Part shown: piece by piece, positions 18,502-27,801 of the stretch
Position numbering within the stretch: the first letter of the stretch is position 1
How the letters are laid out: each line of letters starts with the position of its first letter
Source of the DNA: Ostreococcus mediterraneus
Lineage: Eukaryota; Chlorophyta; Mamiellophyceae; Mamiellales; Bathycoccaceae
Direction: 5' to 3'
Length of the DNA stretch: 64,000 bases
Assembly (NCBI GenBank): GCA_012295225.1
Contig: WMKK01000014.1
Span: 1 to 64,000 of the forward strand
Program-made: the position numbers and the translations under genes
Notes under the pieces: generated by a model
What the model saw: only the letters and a program-made list of their open reading frames with translations
The model's database searches: none
What the model was told of the DNA's origin: nothing

Positions 18502-19680
18502 TCAACCTCCACTTTGTGTCACTTGAAACATTTCAAAAGGAAATGCTGCTTTGATTTTTGACGCAAGCGCGTTGCGTGCTTGCGGCGTTAACGCCGGGGC
18601 GTACGTACTTTCGTCGAGCATATCCTGAATGTTTGTCGCCGGCGAGCGCCACTGCGCGCCGCGCCCAGAAGTTTCAAGCCAGTCTAAATATTTGAACTGA
18701 GACTCGTGCTCCACCACGCGTTGATTGCTCGGGAAAAACCAACGCGCTGGAATGCCAAACGCGTCGGCCAGAATTAACCCGTGCAGCGAACTGGAATAGA
18801 CGTGCGAACATTTGACAATGTCCGCCACCCAAGGCTCCCACGTCATGCCGTACTTGCCCGGACTAAACGTCACCACGCCTTCGGGCGCGCGCGTCAAATC
18901 TGAATTCACGTGTGGAATGAAACACTTGTGTTCGTGCGTGGGCTTGAACTTTGACGCGAATAGCGATCCAACTAAAAATCCGGGATCGCCCAAAGCTTGC
19001 ACGCGAGCGTCGCCGTACACGCCGTTCAACACGCGCGCCGTCTCGGGTCCGCGAACGCCACCATGAATGGTAAAATCTAGATGTTCGGCGTGTTTGCCAG
19101 CTAATGCGCGCTCGTGCCACAGTCCCAATCCCCACACGTGATCGCCGCTTCGCACGTACTCCATGAGCGAACCAATCGACCACAAACACTTCAACCCCGA
19201 CGACGACGAGCTCCGCGTCGGACCCGAATGCGGGATATTTTCCCCCGAACACCCACCGCCAAAGTGCTCCTCCAGCACCGCACGCGTCACCGCTGGTGCG
19301 AGTAAATCCCCAGCGTTCGGCCACGGCGAGTGACACACCGCGAACGACGCGTACTCGGGCTTAAACGTAATCTCGCACCCACTCGCCGATAAACCCGCCG
19401 TCGCCGTCGCCGTCGCCGTCGCCATCGGTGCGGTGAACGCATCGCCGAGAATCTCATTCGCGCCATTCGCGCCCGAATCCCGCGCTCGCGCGAGCACCAC
19501 CGCGCTCAACACCAACGTCGCCAGCGCGCACGCGCTCAACACCATCATCGTCCCTCGTTGACACCCCGACGACGACGACGACGTGGGCGTCGTCGTCGCT
19601 CGCGCACCGTCACCGCGCTCGAGCGCATCGGCGCCATCGCGCGCGAGTAAACTCACGCGTTCGCCGCGTGCGGTCGACAT
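18502..19680 (-). CDS. Type II membrane protein with polysaccharide pyruvyltransferase-like domain
   Basis: The protein has 392 residues from the ATG at 19680. The longer frame upstream overlaps the divergent gene. A short cytosolic N-terminus is followed by one membrane anchor (about 46-65, 'MMVLSACALATLVLSAVV') and an alanine/threonine-rich stem. The luminal domain has the PF04230 pattern: 'NAGDLLAPAVTRAVL', then 'LWSIGSLMEYV', 'VWGLGLWHE', 'VRGPETARVL', 'ALGDPGFLV', 'FIPHVNSD' and 'HVYSSSLHGLILADAFGIP'. Members of this family add pyruvate ketals to surface glycans. The topology suggests a Golgi enzyme acting on secreted or scale-type polysaccharides. The donor and acceptor are unknown. Confidence 0.8.
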   Translation of the reverse strand: MSTARGERVSLLARDGADALERGDGARATTTPTSSSSSGCQRGTMMVLSACALATLVLSAVVLARARDSGANGANEILGDAFTAPMATATATATAGLSASGCEITFKPEYASFAVCHSPWPNAGDLLAPAVTRAVLEEHFGGGCSGENIPHSGPTRSSSSSGLKCLWSIGSLMEYVRSGDHVWGLGLWHERALAGKHAEHLDFTIHGGVRGPETARVLNGVYGDARVQALGDPGFLVGSLFASKFKPTHEHKCFIPHVNSDLTRAPEGVVTFSPGKYGMTWEPWVADIVKCSHVYSSSLHGLILADAFGIPARWFFPSNQRVVEHESQFKYLDWLETSGRGAQWRSPATNIQDMLDESTYAPALTPQARNALASKIKAAFPFEMFQVTQSGG

Positions 19681-19774
19681 GCGGAGTTCCGGGTGCGCGC
19701 CTCGCAGTGACGCGCGCCTGCGCGCTTGGTGTTGCACCCGACCGTCACTGTGCGACGGACGACGGTCGACGACG
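19681..19774. promoter_or_regulatory. 94-bp divergent promoter
   Basis: Only 94 bases separate the proposed ATGs of the pyruvyltransferase-like gene (minus) and the small membrane protein gene (plus). No TATA-like element is obvious. Confidence 0.4.
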
Positions 19775-20386
19775 ATGGCGCCGACGCATCGCGAGAAGAC
19801 GACCACGGTGACCGCGCGCGACGTGGCGGTGATCACCGAACGCATCGCCCGCGACGGCGACGGCGATGAAGCTTTACACGTGGTGTGGAAGAACGACGAT
19901 TGGAAGGCGTCGAATGCGCAGGATTGGTGCATGATGTTCTTGTTCGTGCCCGTGCTAGCGATTGGTGCGGTGGCGGTGTTTCCATGGACGTGTTCGGTGT
20001 ATTACAAACGCAAGCGCGAGTTCCGTCGCGAGCGCTACGCGGTGTCGAATAAGCGGTTTTTTTATTGGAAAGCCAACGCGACGGAGGATGTGTGGTCGTG
20101 CCCGCTGAAAAAAGTGAACGTCGGTTGGCAAGATGATTTTGGGGGGTGTCCGTGCGATTTCGACAAGTGTGCGTTTGGCGGGGAAATGATGAAGTTTGAG
20201 ATTCGTGGCCGTGGTGCCTCGCGCGTGGCGGCGGTGACGATGATGGACGAAGTCGCGGGACGTAAAAAGTACTATCTGAGGACGATGAACGACAATCACG
20301 ACAAGTTGTACGCGCTGATTGAGCAGGCGCAGACGAATGCGGAGAAGAAAACGGATAGTGGTGACGATGATGATGATGATGAATGA
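19775..20386 (+). CDS. Small membrane protein with PH-like (bPH/DUF304-like) region
   Basis: The protein has 203 residues from the ATG at 19775. The extra upstream residues in this frame overlap the divergent gene and were dropped. A membrane hairpin lies at about 55-80 ('MMFLFVPVLAIGAVAVF'). It is followed by 'RRERYAVSNKRFFYWK', which resembles the Y-x-V-T-x-x-R segment of bacterial-type PH domains. A cysteine-rich patch ('GGCPCDFDKCAFGG') and a short acidic tail of aspartates close the protein. Function is unknown, and the domain call is weak. Confidence 0.65.
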   Translation: MAPTHREKTTTVTARDVAVITERIARDGDGDEALHVVWKNDDWKASNAQDWCMMFLFVPVLAIGAVAVFPWTCSVYYKRKREFRRERYAVSNKRFFYWKANATEDVWSCPLKKVNVGWQDDFGGCPCDFDKCAFGGEMMKFEIRGRGASRVAAVTMMDEVAGRKKYYLRTMNDNHDKLYALIEQAQTNAEKKTDSGDDDDDDE

Positions 20387-20455
20387 ATGAATGAATAAAA
20401 CCGCGTGCGCGCGTGCGCGGATGTAATGCTAACGGTATACACAAAGTTGAAGTTG

Positions 20456-21493
20456 TTAGACGACGATGACGTTTGCGCGCAACGCGGTGACGGTTCGCGC
20501 GTCCACGTCCAAGTTTACGCCTATTTCATCGCCTCGCACGCTTACGACTACGCCCCATTGGCCATTTAATGATCCTTGTCGCATGTCGCGCAAAACCACG
20601 CGCGAACCGACGCGAATAGACGACGGCGCAACGCCAGACGCGAGGCGCGCGACGCCAGACGCTAACGCCGCCGCAAAATTCATCGCTGGTCGCTCAAAAT
20701 GCGCCAATACGAGCCCAACGAAACAGCCAGACAGGTACAAATTCATCGATGCCGGTGAGTGGTCTAACATATACAAGATGGCAATCTCCACCAAGGCGGC
20801 GTAGTGCGCCGATACGTCGATAAATCCAAAAAACGACACGCGGCTGCGAACTCCGTCCCGATAATCCACGCGCGCTCTGTACGTCTTCAGCGCAAAAAGC
20901 AATCCAGTTGACCCGGACACGCAGGAGTGATATGCGTCCGTCATGATCGTACACGCGCTCAAGATCGCCACAGCGTTCGTCAACGCCCCTAGAGCGAGCA
21001 CAAAGCCCACTGTGGCTGGCACAGCTGTCGCTCGCGACGCGCTCGCGCGAATGCGTTTTTCGAGCTCAGACGTCTTTAAAAACAAACTCCCGAGATTGTA
21101 AATCGCATGCATGTCTGTAGCATGCACACACGTCGCTGCGAAACACGTTTTTGCAATCATAGATGCCGAAGCACCGATGCCGTAGCGCGTGACGTGGCGC
21201 GCCAAGACGCTCGGGCACAGCGTGCCAGTCTCATTCGCGCGCTCAACGAGCGCTATCAACTCGCGCACGGGCACCCAATCCATCACGCGCTCGGCAAAAA
21301 TAATCGTTAACGCAAACGCCGTACCGTATGGTTCGAAGCCGTACGCATGCACGCATTGCGCCCACGCGGCGTTGACTGATTTATACGCCTGATGCGCGAA
21401 ATAGAAGACCCACGGGTCGACGAAACCCGCCCGTCGCTGTTGATGTCGAGGACGATAGGCTGAACCACCGCTGAATCCCGGTACGTGCACCAT
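20456..21493 (-). CDS. Rhomboid-like membrane protein lacking catalytic residues, with KOW/SH3-like tail
   Basis: The protein has 345 residues. It aligns along its length with the RHBDD1-type rhomboid core: 'HATDMHAIYNLGSLFLKTSELEKRI' corresponds to the H-x-x-x-N-M-x-S-L-x-K-G-x-x-LE block. The segment 'CVSGSTGLLFALK' corresponds to C-x-x-G-F-S-G-x-L-F-A-L-K, so threonine sits at the catalytic serine. 'MNLYLSGCFVGLVLAHF' corresponds to the x-x-G-H-L-x-G block, so tyrosine sits at the catalytic histidine. About six membrane segments are expected. The last 60 residues ('IRVGSRVVLRDM', then 'LNGQWGVVVSVRGDEI') look like a KOW/SH3 barrel. It is probably a rhomboid pseudoprotease, as derlins and UBAC2 are in ER quality control. 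That role is inferred from the family only. Confidence 0.75.
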   Translation of the reverse strand: MVHVPGFSGGSAYRPRHQQRRAGFVDPWVFYFAHQAYKSVNAAWAQCVHAYGFEPYGTAFALTIIFAERVMDWVPVRELIALVERANETGTLCPSVLARHVTRYGIGASASMIAKTCFAATCVHATDMHAIYNLGSLFLKTSELEKRIRASASRATAVPATVGFVLALGALTNAVAILSACTIMTDAYHSCVSGSTGLLFALKTYRARVDYRDGVRSRVSFFGFIDVSAHYAALVEIAILYMLDHSPASMNLYLSGCFVGLVLAHFERPAMNFAAALASGVARLASGVAPSSIRVGSRVVLRDMRQGSLNGQWGVVVSVRGDEIGVNLDVDARTVTALRANVIVV

Positions 21494-21686
21494 CGTCCGT
21501 CACGTGTGTTGTGACTCAGGCGCGCTTGCGCGCCTATCGATGCGTACGAAGCGTCTTGAAATGAAGAGTCTCAGTGGTGGTTACGCGTTTACGTCCCGAA
21601 ACGTCGCGCTACAACGAAAGCTACATACTAATCTACAGCACCTATGCACGCATCGCGACCGCGCAAGGCATAGCGCTAAACGAAAT

Positions 21687-22232
21687 CTATTGTCGTGGCA
21701 TACCGCCCAAATCGGGCGGCGCGCTGACGACGACCCACGACGGCGATGCGGGCTGTCCCGTCGCCGCCCTTCGATGTCGGCGCACAAAGGCGTCGAGGTC
21801 CGCGCCGAGCCTCGCCGCACTCGTTTTCGGCGTCGGGCGTCGGACTTCGCGCTCCACGCCGTCGTCATCGCGTACGAATAACATGGGCACGACATCGGCG
21901 TAGGCATCGGCCCATTCGGCGTTCGTGCTCACGTCTCGCTTCACGACGACAAAGCCGCGTAAAGCGTCGGCGTCGGCGTCGGCGCTAGTCGCCTCGCGCG
22001 ACGACGTCACGGCATCGAGCTTCTCAAACAATCCATCGCACAAGCAGCATCCAGGCTTGGTGTACACGATGAACGCACGCCCTGAGGTCTCGGCGGCGGT
22101 GGTGTCCGAGGAGGCGCCGCGCGCGACGCCGACGCTCCCGCGGGCGCGACGCGCGACGTCGCGCGAAGGCCCACGTCGATGCTCGCTCGTAGCGGATGCC
22201 ACGAACGGTACTAGTGCGAGTGCGTATGGCAT
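21687..22232 (-). CDS. Glutaredoxin-like (DUF836) thioredoxin-fold protein
   Basis: The protein has 181 residues from MPYALALVPFVASA, which may be a targeting sequence. The domain starts 'FIVYTKPGCCLCDGLFEKLD' with a CCLC active-site motif, as in the C5orf63/YDR286C glutaredoxin-like family. It also shows 'VVVKRDVSTNAEW' and the cis-proline segment 'VVPMLFVRDD'. The tail is basic and proline-rich. Members are thought to be thiol oxidoreductases of unknown substrate. Location in an organelle is possible from the R/A/S-rich N-terminal 50 residues. Confidence 0.8.
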   Translation of the reverse strand: MPYALALVPFVASATSEHRRGPSRDVARRARGSVGVARGASSDTTAAETSGRAFIVYTKPGCCLCDGLFEKLDAVTSSREATSADADADALRGFVVVKRDVSTNAEWADAYADVVPMLFVRDDDGVEREVRRPTPKTSAARLGADLDAFVRRHRRAATGQPASPSWVVVSAPPDLGGMPRQ

Positions 22233-22568
22233 CTCAAGTATTGTCCTGCGCGCTCGTCGAGCGCGGTGACGCAATGCGCGCGATTACACGTTTCGCGACG
22301 CGCGCGACGCGCGAGACGCAAAGTGAGGTTTGAGACTCGGCGGATGAGTGAGTACCCACGACTCGCGCGCGCGCCACCGGCGGCGGCGTATTATATATAT
22401 ATCGTCTTGCGTGCGTGGATTGCACGACGCTTGATGGAACGAGAGTGCGAATAACGGAATCACGATCGCAGTGTCATTAAAAGTATCACGCGCGACGGCG
22501 ACTACGCGGTTTGGAGATTTGGCTAGAGGAAATCCTAATCAGGCAACGTTTCGACGCTCGAAACGTCT
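22233..22568. other. Intergenic, upstream of glutaredoxin-like gene and downstream of RPL24
   Basis: About 336 bases contain a (TA)n run at about 22391-22400, which could serve as a TATA-like element for the minus-strand glutaredoxin-like gene. No gene was seen. Confidence 0.4.
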
Positions 22569-23496
22569 TTACTTCTTACCCTTGGCCTTCTTGGCACGCT
22601 CCTTAATTTCACGAAGGGCGGCTTCACGCGCAGCCGCACGAACTTCCGGCTTCTCGTTGCGCTTCTTGGCGAGCACTTCGAGAGACGCCCCAACCAAAGA
22701 ACGCGTAAACGCGCTCTTGTTCACGCGTCTCTTCTTGCGGGTGGTGCTAGCTTCGATGTCCTATGGAAATAAAGCGAAAATAAAGAATGTAAACGTTAGT
22801 CACGATACGAGATACGCTTTCGTCGTCGTCGTCATGTCGTCGTCGCATACACAGCTTTGAAAGCGTCGTCGATCGCGCGCGATTCAAAAGCGCACCTTTT
22901 TGTGCGCCTTGCGGTACGTCGTCGTCCACGCCAACTTCGCCGGCTTCTTCTTTTGGTTGAACAACTTCTTGCACTTGCCGTTCAAGAACAAGAAAGTACT
23001 CTGCGTGATAGAAATACGGAGACACACCAACCTCTAGGTTAGTACGCCGAACGAAAGCGCGCGCGCGTCGTCGTCATCCGACGCCCCATCGACATCAAAG
23101 CCCTAACCCAACGCCTCTGCGCGATCGCGCCCCGCGCGCGCGCGCCGTCACGCCACCCATCCACCTCCAACCCATCGCGGCGAACGCGTGCGCGAATCAC
23201 ACGCGCACCCTCCCCGCCCTCGCGCATCGCCCCATCGTCGTCGCACGCGTCGTCCTCGCACGCGTCGCGCGTCTCCACGACCCTCGCCCACGAGGATCCG
23301 CGCGACCGAGGCGTTGGCGACGGATGGCTCACACCCGACGCCGCGCGCGCGCGCGACGACGACGACGACGACGACGCGAACTCACGCGAACTCACGCGAC
23401 GTACGCACGCACCGAATCAATCTTGGTCAATCGCGTGCCGTGTCCCGGGTACACGCGAAGGCCCGAAAACGAGCATCGTTCCGTCTTGAGCACCAT
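22569..23496 (-). CDS. RPL24: 60S ribosomal protein L24 (eL24), three exons
   Basis: Exons on the minus strand are 23496-23413, 23000-22896 and 22760-22569, giving 126 residues. Introns of 412 and 135 bases start GTGCGT and GTGCGC and end CACGCAG and CCATAG. Phase is 0 at both junctions. The N-terminus is '[20 protein letters not shown]', the plant eL24 start. Exon 2 gives '[12 protein letters not shown]' and '[13 protein letters not shown]'. Exon 3 gives '[19 protein letters not shown]' and '[19 protein letters not shown]'. It is slightly shorter than land-plant eL24 because the lysine-rich tail is cut short. Short exons of this kind are easily missed by frame-based prediction. Confidence 0.95.
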
Positions 23497-24593
23497 GGTC
23501 GATGGCGCGCGTCGCACAGAGACGGCGCGCGCGACGTCGCGTGGGGGTCTCGGGGGGGGCGTCGTGACGCCGAATGTCCGAATATCCAATACTTCACGTC
23601 CACAACCCTCTACCAAGCAGTTCGTACACCTATATCACCTATATCACACGCATCACACGCATCACACGCGCATACACGCATGCACGCCAACCGTATGAAC
23701 CATGTACGCGTCGTGCGTACGCCCACGTACCGGTCGGTCGGTCTCGCTCTCGATCACGACCTCGACCGACCGACCGACCGCGCGATCGATCGATCGACCG
23801 ATCGCGACCTCGCTCGATCGATCGACCGATCGCGACCTCGCGCGCGCGCGCGATCGATCGCCCCGGCGTCGTCGGATCGAATATTCGCGCGATCGATCGA
23901 ACGCATCGATGACACCCATCGATGCGTTCGATCGATCGATCGCGAGGTGGCGATCGATCGATCGCGATGTCGAACGCGTTCGCGCGCGCGCGCGGTCGAC
24001 CGCGAATCGCGGACGCGACGTCACACACGCACACCGCGCGTCGTCGTCGCAATCGTTGACGATAGTATCGGTGGTGCGTACATCGGTGCGCGCGAACAAC
24101 GACGCGGAGAAGGTGAGAGATCGGATGCGGGACGCGTCGACGGCGCGGGCGGTCGGGTGTCGCGATCGCGCGGATGGATGGGTGGTGGAGCACAAGATGA
24201 CTGGAGCGTTGCGCGGCGTACGGTTAAAGCCGCGGATGATGCGTCGATGCGGGCGTGGGTGTGTGTGCGCGCGCGAATGGTGGATGAGACGGTGTATGGA
24301 TGTGTGCGCGCGCGGTGGATTGGGGTAGGCGCGCACGGATGCGATGGTGGAGGGGTGGGACGCGCGCGCGGCGCTCGAGACGCTTTTCAAACGCGCGCGG
24401 ATGGGGGCGCGAGAGACGTCATCGAGCGCGCGAGAGAGCGCGAGGCGTGCGGGCGCGTGTGAGAATGGTGTATGTTTTTAAAGTATTTTGTACTAACCAA
24501 TAGTACGTGTGCGCGTGCGATGAATGTATAGGTTGGTGTGCGTATCCTTGTAGTCGGTGACGAGTGAATATTCTCCGCGCGACGCGACGAAGC
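23497..24593. other. 1.1-kb GATC-rich spacer between RPL24 and betaine lipid synthase
   Basis: The stretch is full of GATCGATC, CACACGCATCA and (GC)n simple sequence. These keep several frames open for hundreds of codons, but the translations are only R/D/S/A repeats, so I do not call genes. It holds the upstream regions of two divergent genes and a perfect hairpin at 23890-23938. Confidence 0.6.
23890..23938. repeat. Perfect 22-bp inverted repeat with 5-base loop
   Basis: The left arm (23890-23911) and right arm (23917-23938) are exact reverse complements around the loop ACACC. The arms consist of GATCGATC plus the less repetitive core GAACGCATCGATG. That core makes it more than a chance product of the surrounding GATC repeats. 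Confidence 0.85.
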
Positions 24594-27353
24594 ATGGGCG
24601 TCGCCGCGGCTGCTGCTATGGTGACGCCGACGCAGAAGTTTGCAGATTTCATGGCGCAAATGTCTGCGTTTACGGCTGAGAATGTGAGTTTTTCTCATGA
24701 GGATTTTGTCATCTTGTGCTTGAACATGTTCGCGTGCGCGTGCGTGTACTACACGCTCCGCATGATAAAGTTGCCCGACCACTCGTGGTACTTGACGTTG
24801 TACTCATCTGGGGTGACGTCTTTTATTGGGTTGTACTTACTCTTCCACGTCTGGCACGATGGTTTGGCGGCAACGATTAGCAATGAAAGAGATATTTCGC
24901 GGTACGCCGCTATTTTCTTCATCGGCTATTGCATCATGGACTTGGTGATTGGAAGCATTCACTATGAATCTTTGTTGACGTACGACGACGGGTGGACGCA
25001 TCACTTTTTGTATATCGGTGTGTGCTCGTACTTGCTACACAACGGGCTCACGTCGCTATTCGCGGTCGCGCTCGTTGAAGAGTTGCCGATTGTGTTGCTG
25101 TCCATGTACGAAGTGAGAAACAAGCAAAAGCCTTCGCTCTTGTTTGGGATGTTGTATTTTTTCACGCGCATCATGTTCCACACGGCGCTCATCTACAAGG
25201 CTGCGGCGATTTCCAACGTCATTTTCGCCGTTGGCTTGAACTTGCTCTTGTTGCATGTGCGTGAATTCCAGCGTTGGGTGCGCGGGTACTTGATGCGCTC
25301 GCACAACCGCAAGAGAATGAACTTCCGCGTGAAGCTCAGCATGTTCTTCGCCATGTTGGCGTCGTACGTCGCCTTGCATGGATACGCCGCGTACGATTTG
25401 GTATTCAACGAATACCCGCAGCCGCCGAGCGCACCAATCGTGGCCATTCATTCTGCTATTTTCCTCTTCTTCATGTATCGCTTCGGCATCGTCGTGCACG
25501 ATGTGTACACGCAAAACTTCATCATGACGTCCATCGGCCGCAAGAAAATCATCTACAACATTTCTTGGGAAGATCCTGCGGTCGATCACAAGGTGATGCA
25601 CATGACTGATCAAGATGTCGTCCTTACGATTTCTTCTGCTGGATGCAACGTGCTTGACTACTTGTGCGAAGGTCCGAAGAAGATTATCGCCGTGGACATG
25701 AACGCGGCGCAATTGCACACGCTCGAGCTCAAGCTGGCGTGCATTCGTGCTTTGGATTGGGAAACGTTTTTCGCCATTTGGGGTCGGTCGGATTACAAGG
25801 TTTTCAAGTCCGTGTACGCCACGAAGCTTCGGTCGCTGTTGAAGAAGGAAACTGCTGAGTTTTGGGACGTGAACGACAAGCTGTTCCGCGATAACTTCAT
25901 GTTTGCTGGCACGTCGGGATTGATGGCGCGAATTTTGTGCCTTCCTTTGCGCTTGTCTGGCGTGCGTAGACGTGTGATGGCGCGCGAAGAATTCTCCGAG
26001 TCTGGTGGCTTAATGTTCAAGTTTACGTGCTGGATTTGCTCGTGCACGTCGCTTTGGAGTTGGATCGCACCTCTTGGTGGCGTGCCGCTCGAGCAACTCA
26101 ACTTGATGAACCGCAACACCAAAGTGTTTGTCGACCGTTTGATTGAAGTTCTCACCGTGCGCATCTGGAAACCGAACAATTACTTCTACTACGGCTATAT
26201 CGTGGGTGAATTCGCCCCTGACTGCTGCCCGCGCTACTTGGAAGAGAAGAACTTTGCCAACTTGAAGGCGCGCGTCGACCGCGTCGACCTCTTTTACGGC
26301 ACCTGGGCCGACGCCGCCGTACGCGAAGGCCCGGGATCGATCACCATCGCCTCCCTCCTCGACTCCATGGACTGGATGCCGGCTGAAATGATTGCGGAGA
26401 ACATCTCTAAGGTTGTTGCTAACATGGACAAGGAAAAAGGTCGCATCTTTTGGCGTTCGTTCGCCGACCGCGTGCACTCTCCCGTGCTCGCCCATCTCGA
26501 CGGCGAATTGGTGCCCGAATACGACCGCGTGGGTTGGTATTTGACCCAGTTCATCGCACCGACGCCGAAGAATTACAACCCCGAAATGATTGTTCAGCAA
26601 GGCAGTGGAAGAGCATTCAAGAATTCGTTCTTTGGTGACGTCCAAGTCATGACCGCCATGGCCAAGCAAGGATTGAGTCGCACCAAGTGCGTGAAAACAT
26701 TCTACAGCTCTCAGGGCGCGCGGTACGACGGATTCCGCGAGGGCTTGTTACCGAACCGCGACATTTTCATGCGCCACGTCATTCCTTGGGCGAAGGAGCC
26801 GAAGACGTGGATCTCGGTCGGATGTGGTACCGCTCGTGACATTGAATTCGTCGTCGGTCACGTAAAGAAGTGCGGTACCAAAGTCTACCTGTGCGATTTA
26901 TCCGACGCGTTGCTCGACATGGCGCGCCAACGCGTGCGAGAGCTCGGATTGGAATCCCAAGTGACGCTCGTAGAAGGCGATATTAACAGCGTAGCGGTGA
27001 AGAAACAATTACCGAATGAAGTAGATCTAGTGACGTGCTCGTATTGCGTGACTATGATTCCAGATTGGAAGGAAGCCATGCGAACAATGTCCAACTTGGT
27101 CAAGCCCGGAGGCCACTTGGCGTTGATTGATTTCATCGAACGCGAAGGTCGCGAGTCGTGTTGGGATCAAAAGCTATACAAGTGGTGGTTCGCCATGGAT
27201 GGCGTCTTCTTCAACCGTAAACATCGCGAATGGCTCACGTCCCAACCTGGATTCAAAACCATGTGGTATGGCGAGGATGAAGGTCGAGTGCCGTACACGC
27301 CGCTCAACCCCACGCACTACATGTATTGCGGCCAGCGACTCGTCTCGCGCTAG
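24594..27353 (+). CDS. Betaine lipid synthase with extra N-terminal TLC domain (TLC-BtaA-BtaB)
   Basis: The protein has 919 residues from the first ATG (24594). Residues about 40-235 are multi-pass and match a TLC (TRAM-LAG1-CLN8) domain, with 'FFIGYCIMDLVIGSIHYES', 'GWTHHFLYIGVCSY' and 'FAVALVEELPIVLLSMYE'. Residues about 310-650 match BtaA, the S-adenosylmethionine:diacylglycerol 3-amino-3-carboxypropyltransferase: 'YNISWEDPAVDHKVM', 'VLTISSAGCNVLDYL', 'IIAVDMNAAQLHTLELK'. Residues about 735-905 match the BtaB N-methyltransferase: 'WISVGCGTARDIEFV', 'VTCSYCVTMIPDW', 'MSNLVKPGGHLALIDF'. Together BtaA and BtaB make a betaine lipid head group on diacylglycerol in the ER, sparing phosphate. The TLC part is not in the classical Chlamydomonas or bacterial enzymes. 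The product (DGTS or DGTA) cannot be told from sequence. Confidence 0.9.
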   Translation: MGVAAAAAMVTPTQKFADFMAQMSAFTAENVSFSHEDFVILCLNMFACACVYYTLRMIKLPDHSWYLTLYSSGVTSFIGLYLLFHVWHDGLAATISNERDISRYAAIFFIGYCIMDLVIGSIHYESLLTYDDGWTHHFLYIGVCSYLLHNGLTSLFAVALVEELPIVLLSMYEVRNKQKPSLLFGMLYFFTRIMFHTALIYKAAAISNVIFAVGLNLLLLHVREFQRWVRGYLMRSHNRKRMNFRVKLSMFFAMLASYVALHGYAAYDLVFNEYPQPPSAPIVAIHSAIFLFFMYRFGIVVHDVYTQNFIMTSIGRKKIIYNISWEDPAVDHKVMHMTDQDVVLTISSAGCNVLDYLCEGPKKIIAVDMNAAQLHTLELKLACIRALDWETFFAIWGRSDYKVFKSVYATKLRSLLKKETAEFWDVNDKLFRDNFMFAGTSGLMARILCLPLRLSGVRRRVMAREEFSESGGLMFKFTCWICSCTSLWSWIAPLGGVPLEQLNLMNRNTKVFVDRLIEVLTVRIWKPNNYFYYGYIVGEFAPDCCPRYLEEKNFANLKARVDRVDLFYGTWADAAVREGPGSITIASLLDSMDWMPAEMIAENISKVVANMDKEKGRIFWRSFADRVHSPVLAHLDGELVPEYDRVGWYLTQFIAPTPKNYNPEMIVQQGSGRAFKNSFFGDVQVMTAMAKQGLSRTKCVKTFYSSQGARYDGFREGLLPNRDIFMRHVIPWAKEPKTWISVGCGTARDIEFVVGHVKKCGTKVYLCDLSDALLDMARQRVRELGLESQVTLVEGDINSVAVKKQLPNEVDLVTCSYCVTMIPDWKEAMRTMSNLVKPGGHLALIDFIEREGRESCWDQKLYKWWFAMDGVFFNRKHREWLTSQPGFKTMWYGEDEGRVPYTPLNPTHYMYCGQRLVSR

Positions 27354-27801
27354 ACTGATTCATAGTTGATTACCCGTCGAAGTCTTCTCTCGACGGCGCG
27401 CGGAACGCGCGTACGAAACGAAACCATACAACCATAGTAGTACACTAGTACGGCGCACGTCAAGGTGTCGCTATGTAGTAGACATTTACTTACGTGTACC
27501 CAATAAAGTCTATGGACGCGCACGCGAGAGGAATATTTATCGTTGACCCGATGAAACCCTTTTGTGGAAATTCGCCATTCCTCGACGCCACGGGCGACGG
27601 GAACGACGAGTGAGGTCCACGCGGCGATCGCATCGAGTCGAGCCCTCACCATCCCTATCGTCGTCTCCGCGGCGATCGCATTTAACGCGAGCGACGTCGG
27701 CGCATTCGCGTTTCGTGTTTCGCGTCGTTATCGCGACGAGACGTTGCGCCGCGTGCGCTGTCGGACGCCGAACGTTGCACGTGACATCGACGTGAAACGC
27801 C
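27354..27801. other. Intergenic, no gene seen
   Basis: A 448-base gap between two plus-strand genes holds the 3' end of the betaine lipid synthase gene and the promoter of the kinase gene. Only short compositional frames occur. Confidence 0.45.

Noticed and set aside
23188-24462. 424-residue open frame and others in the RPL24 to betaine lipid synthase spacer
   Set aside because: Translation is only arginine, aspartate, serine and alanine from GATC repeats, and it overlaps RPL24 exon 1 and intron 1.
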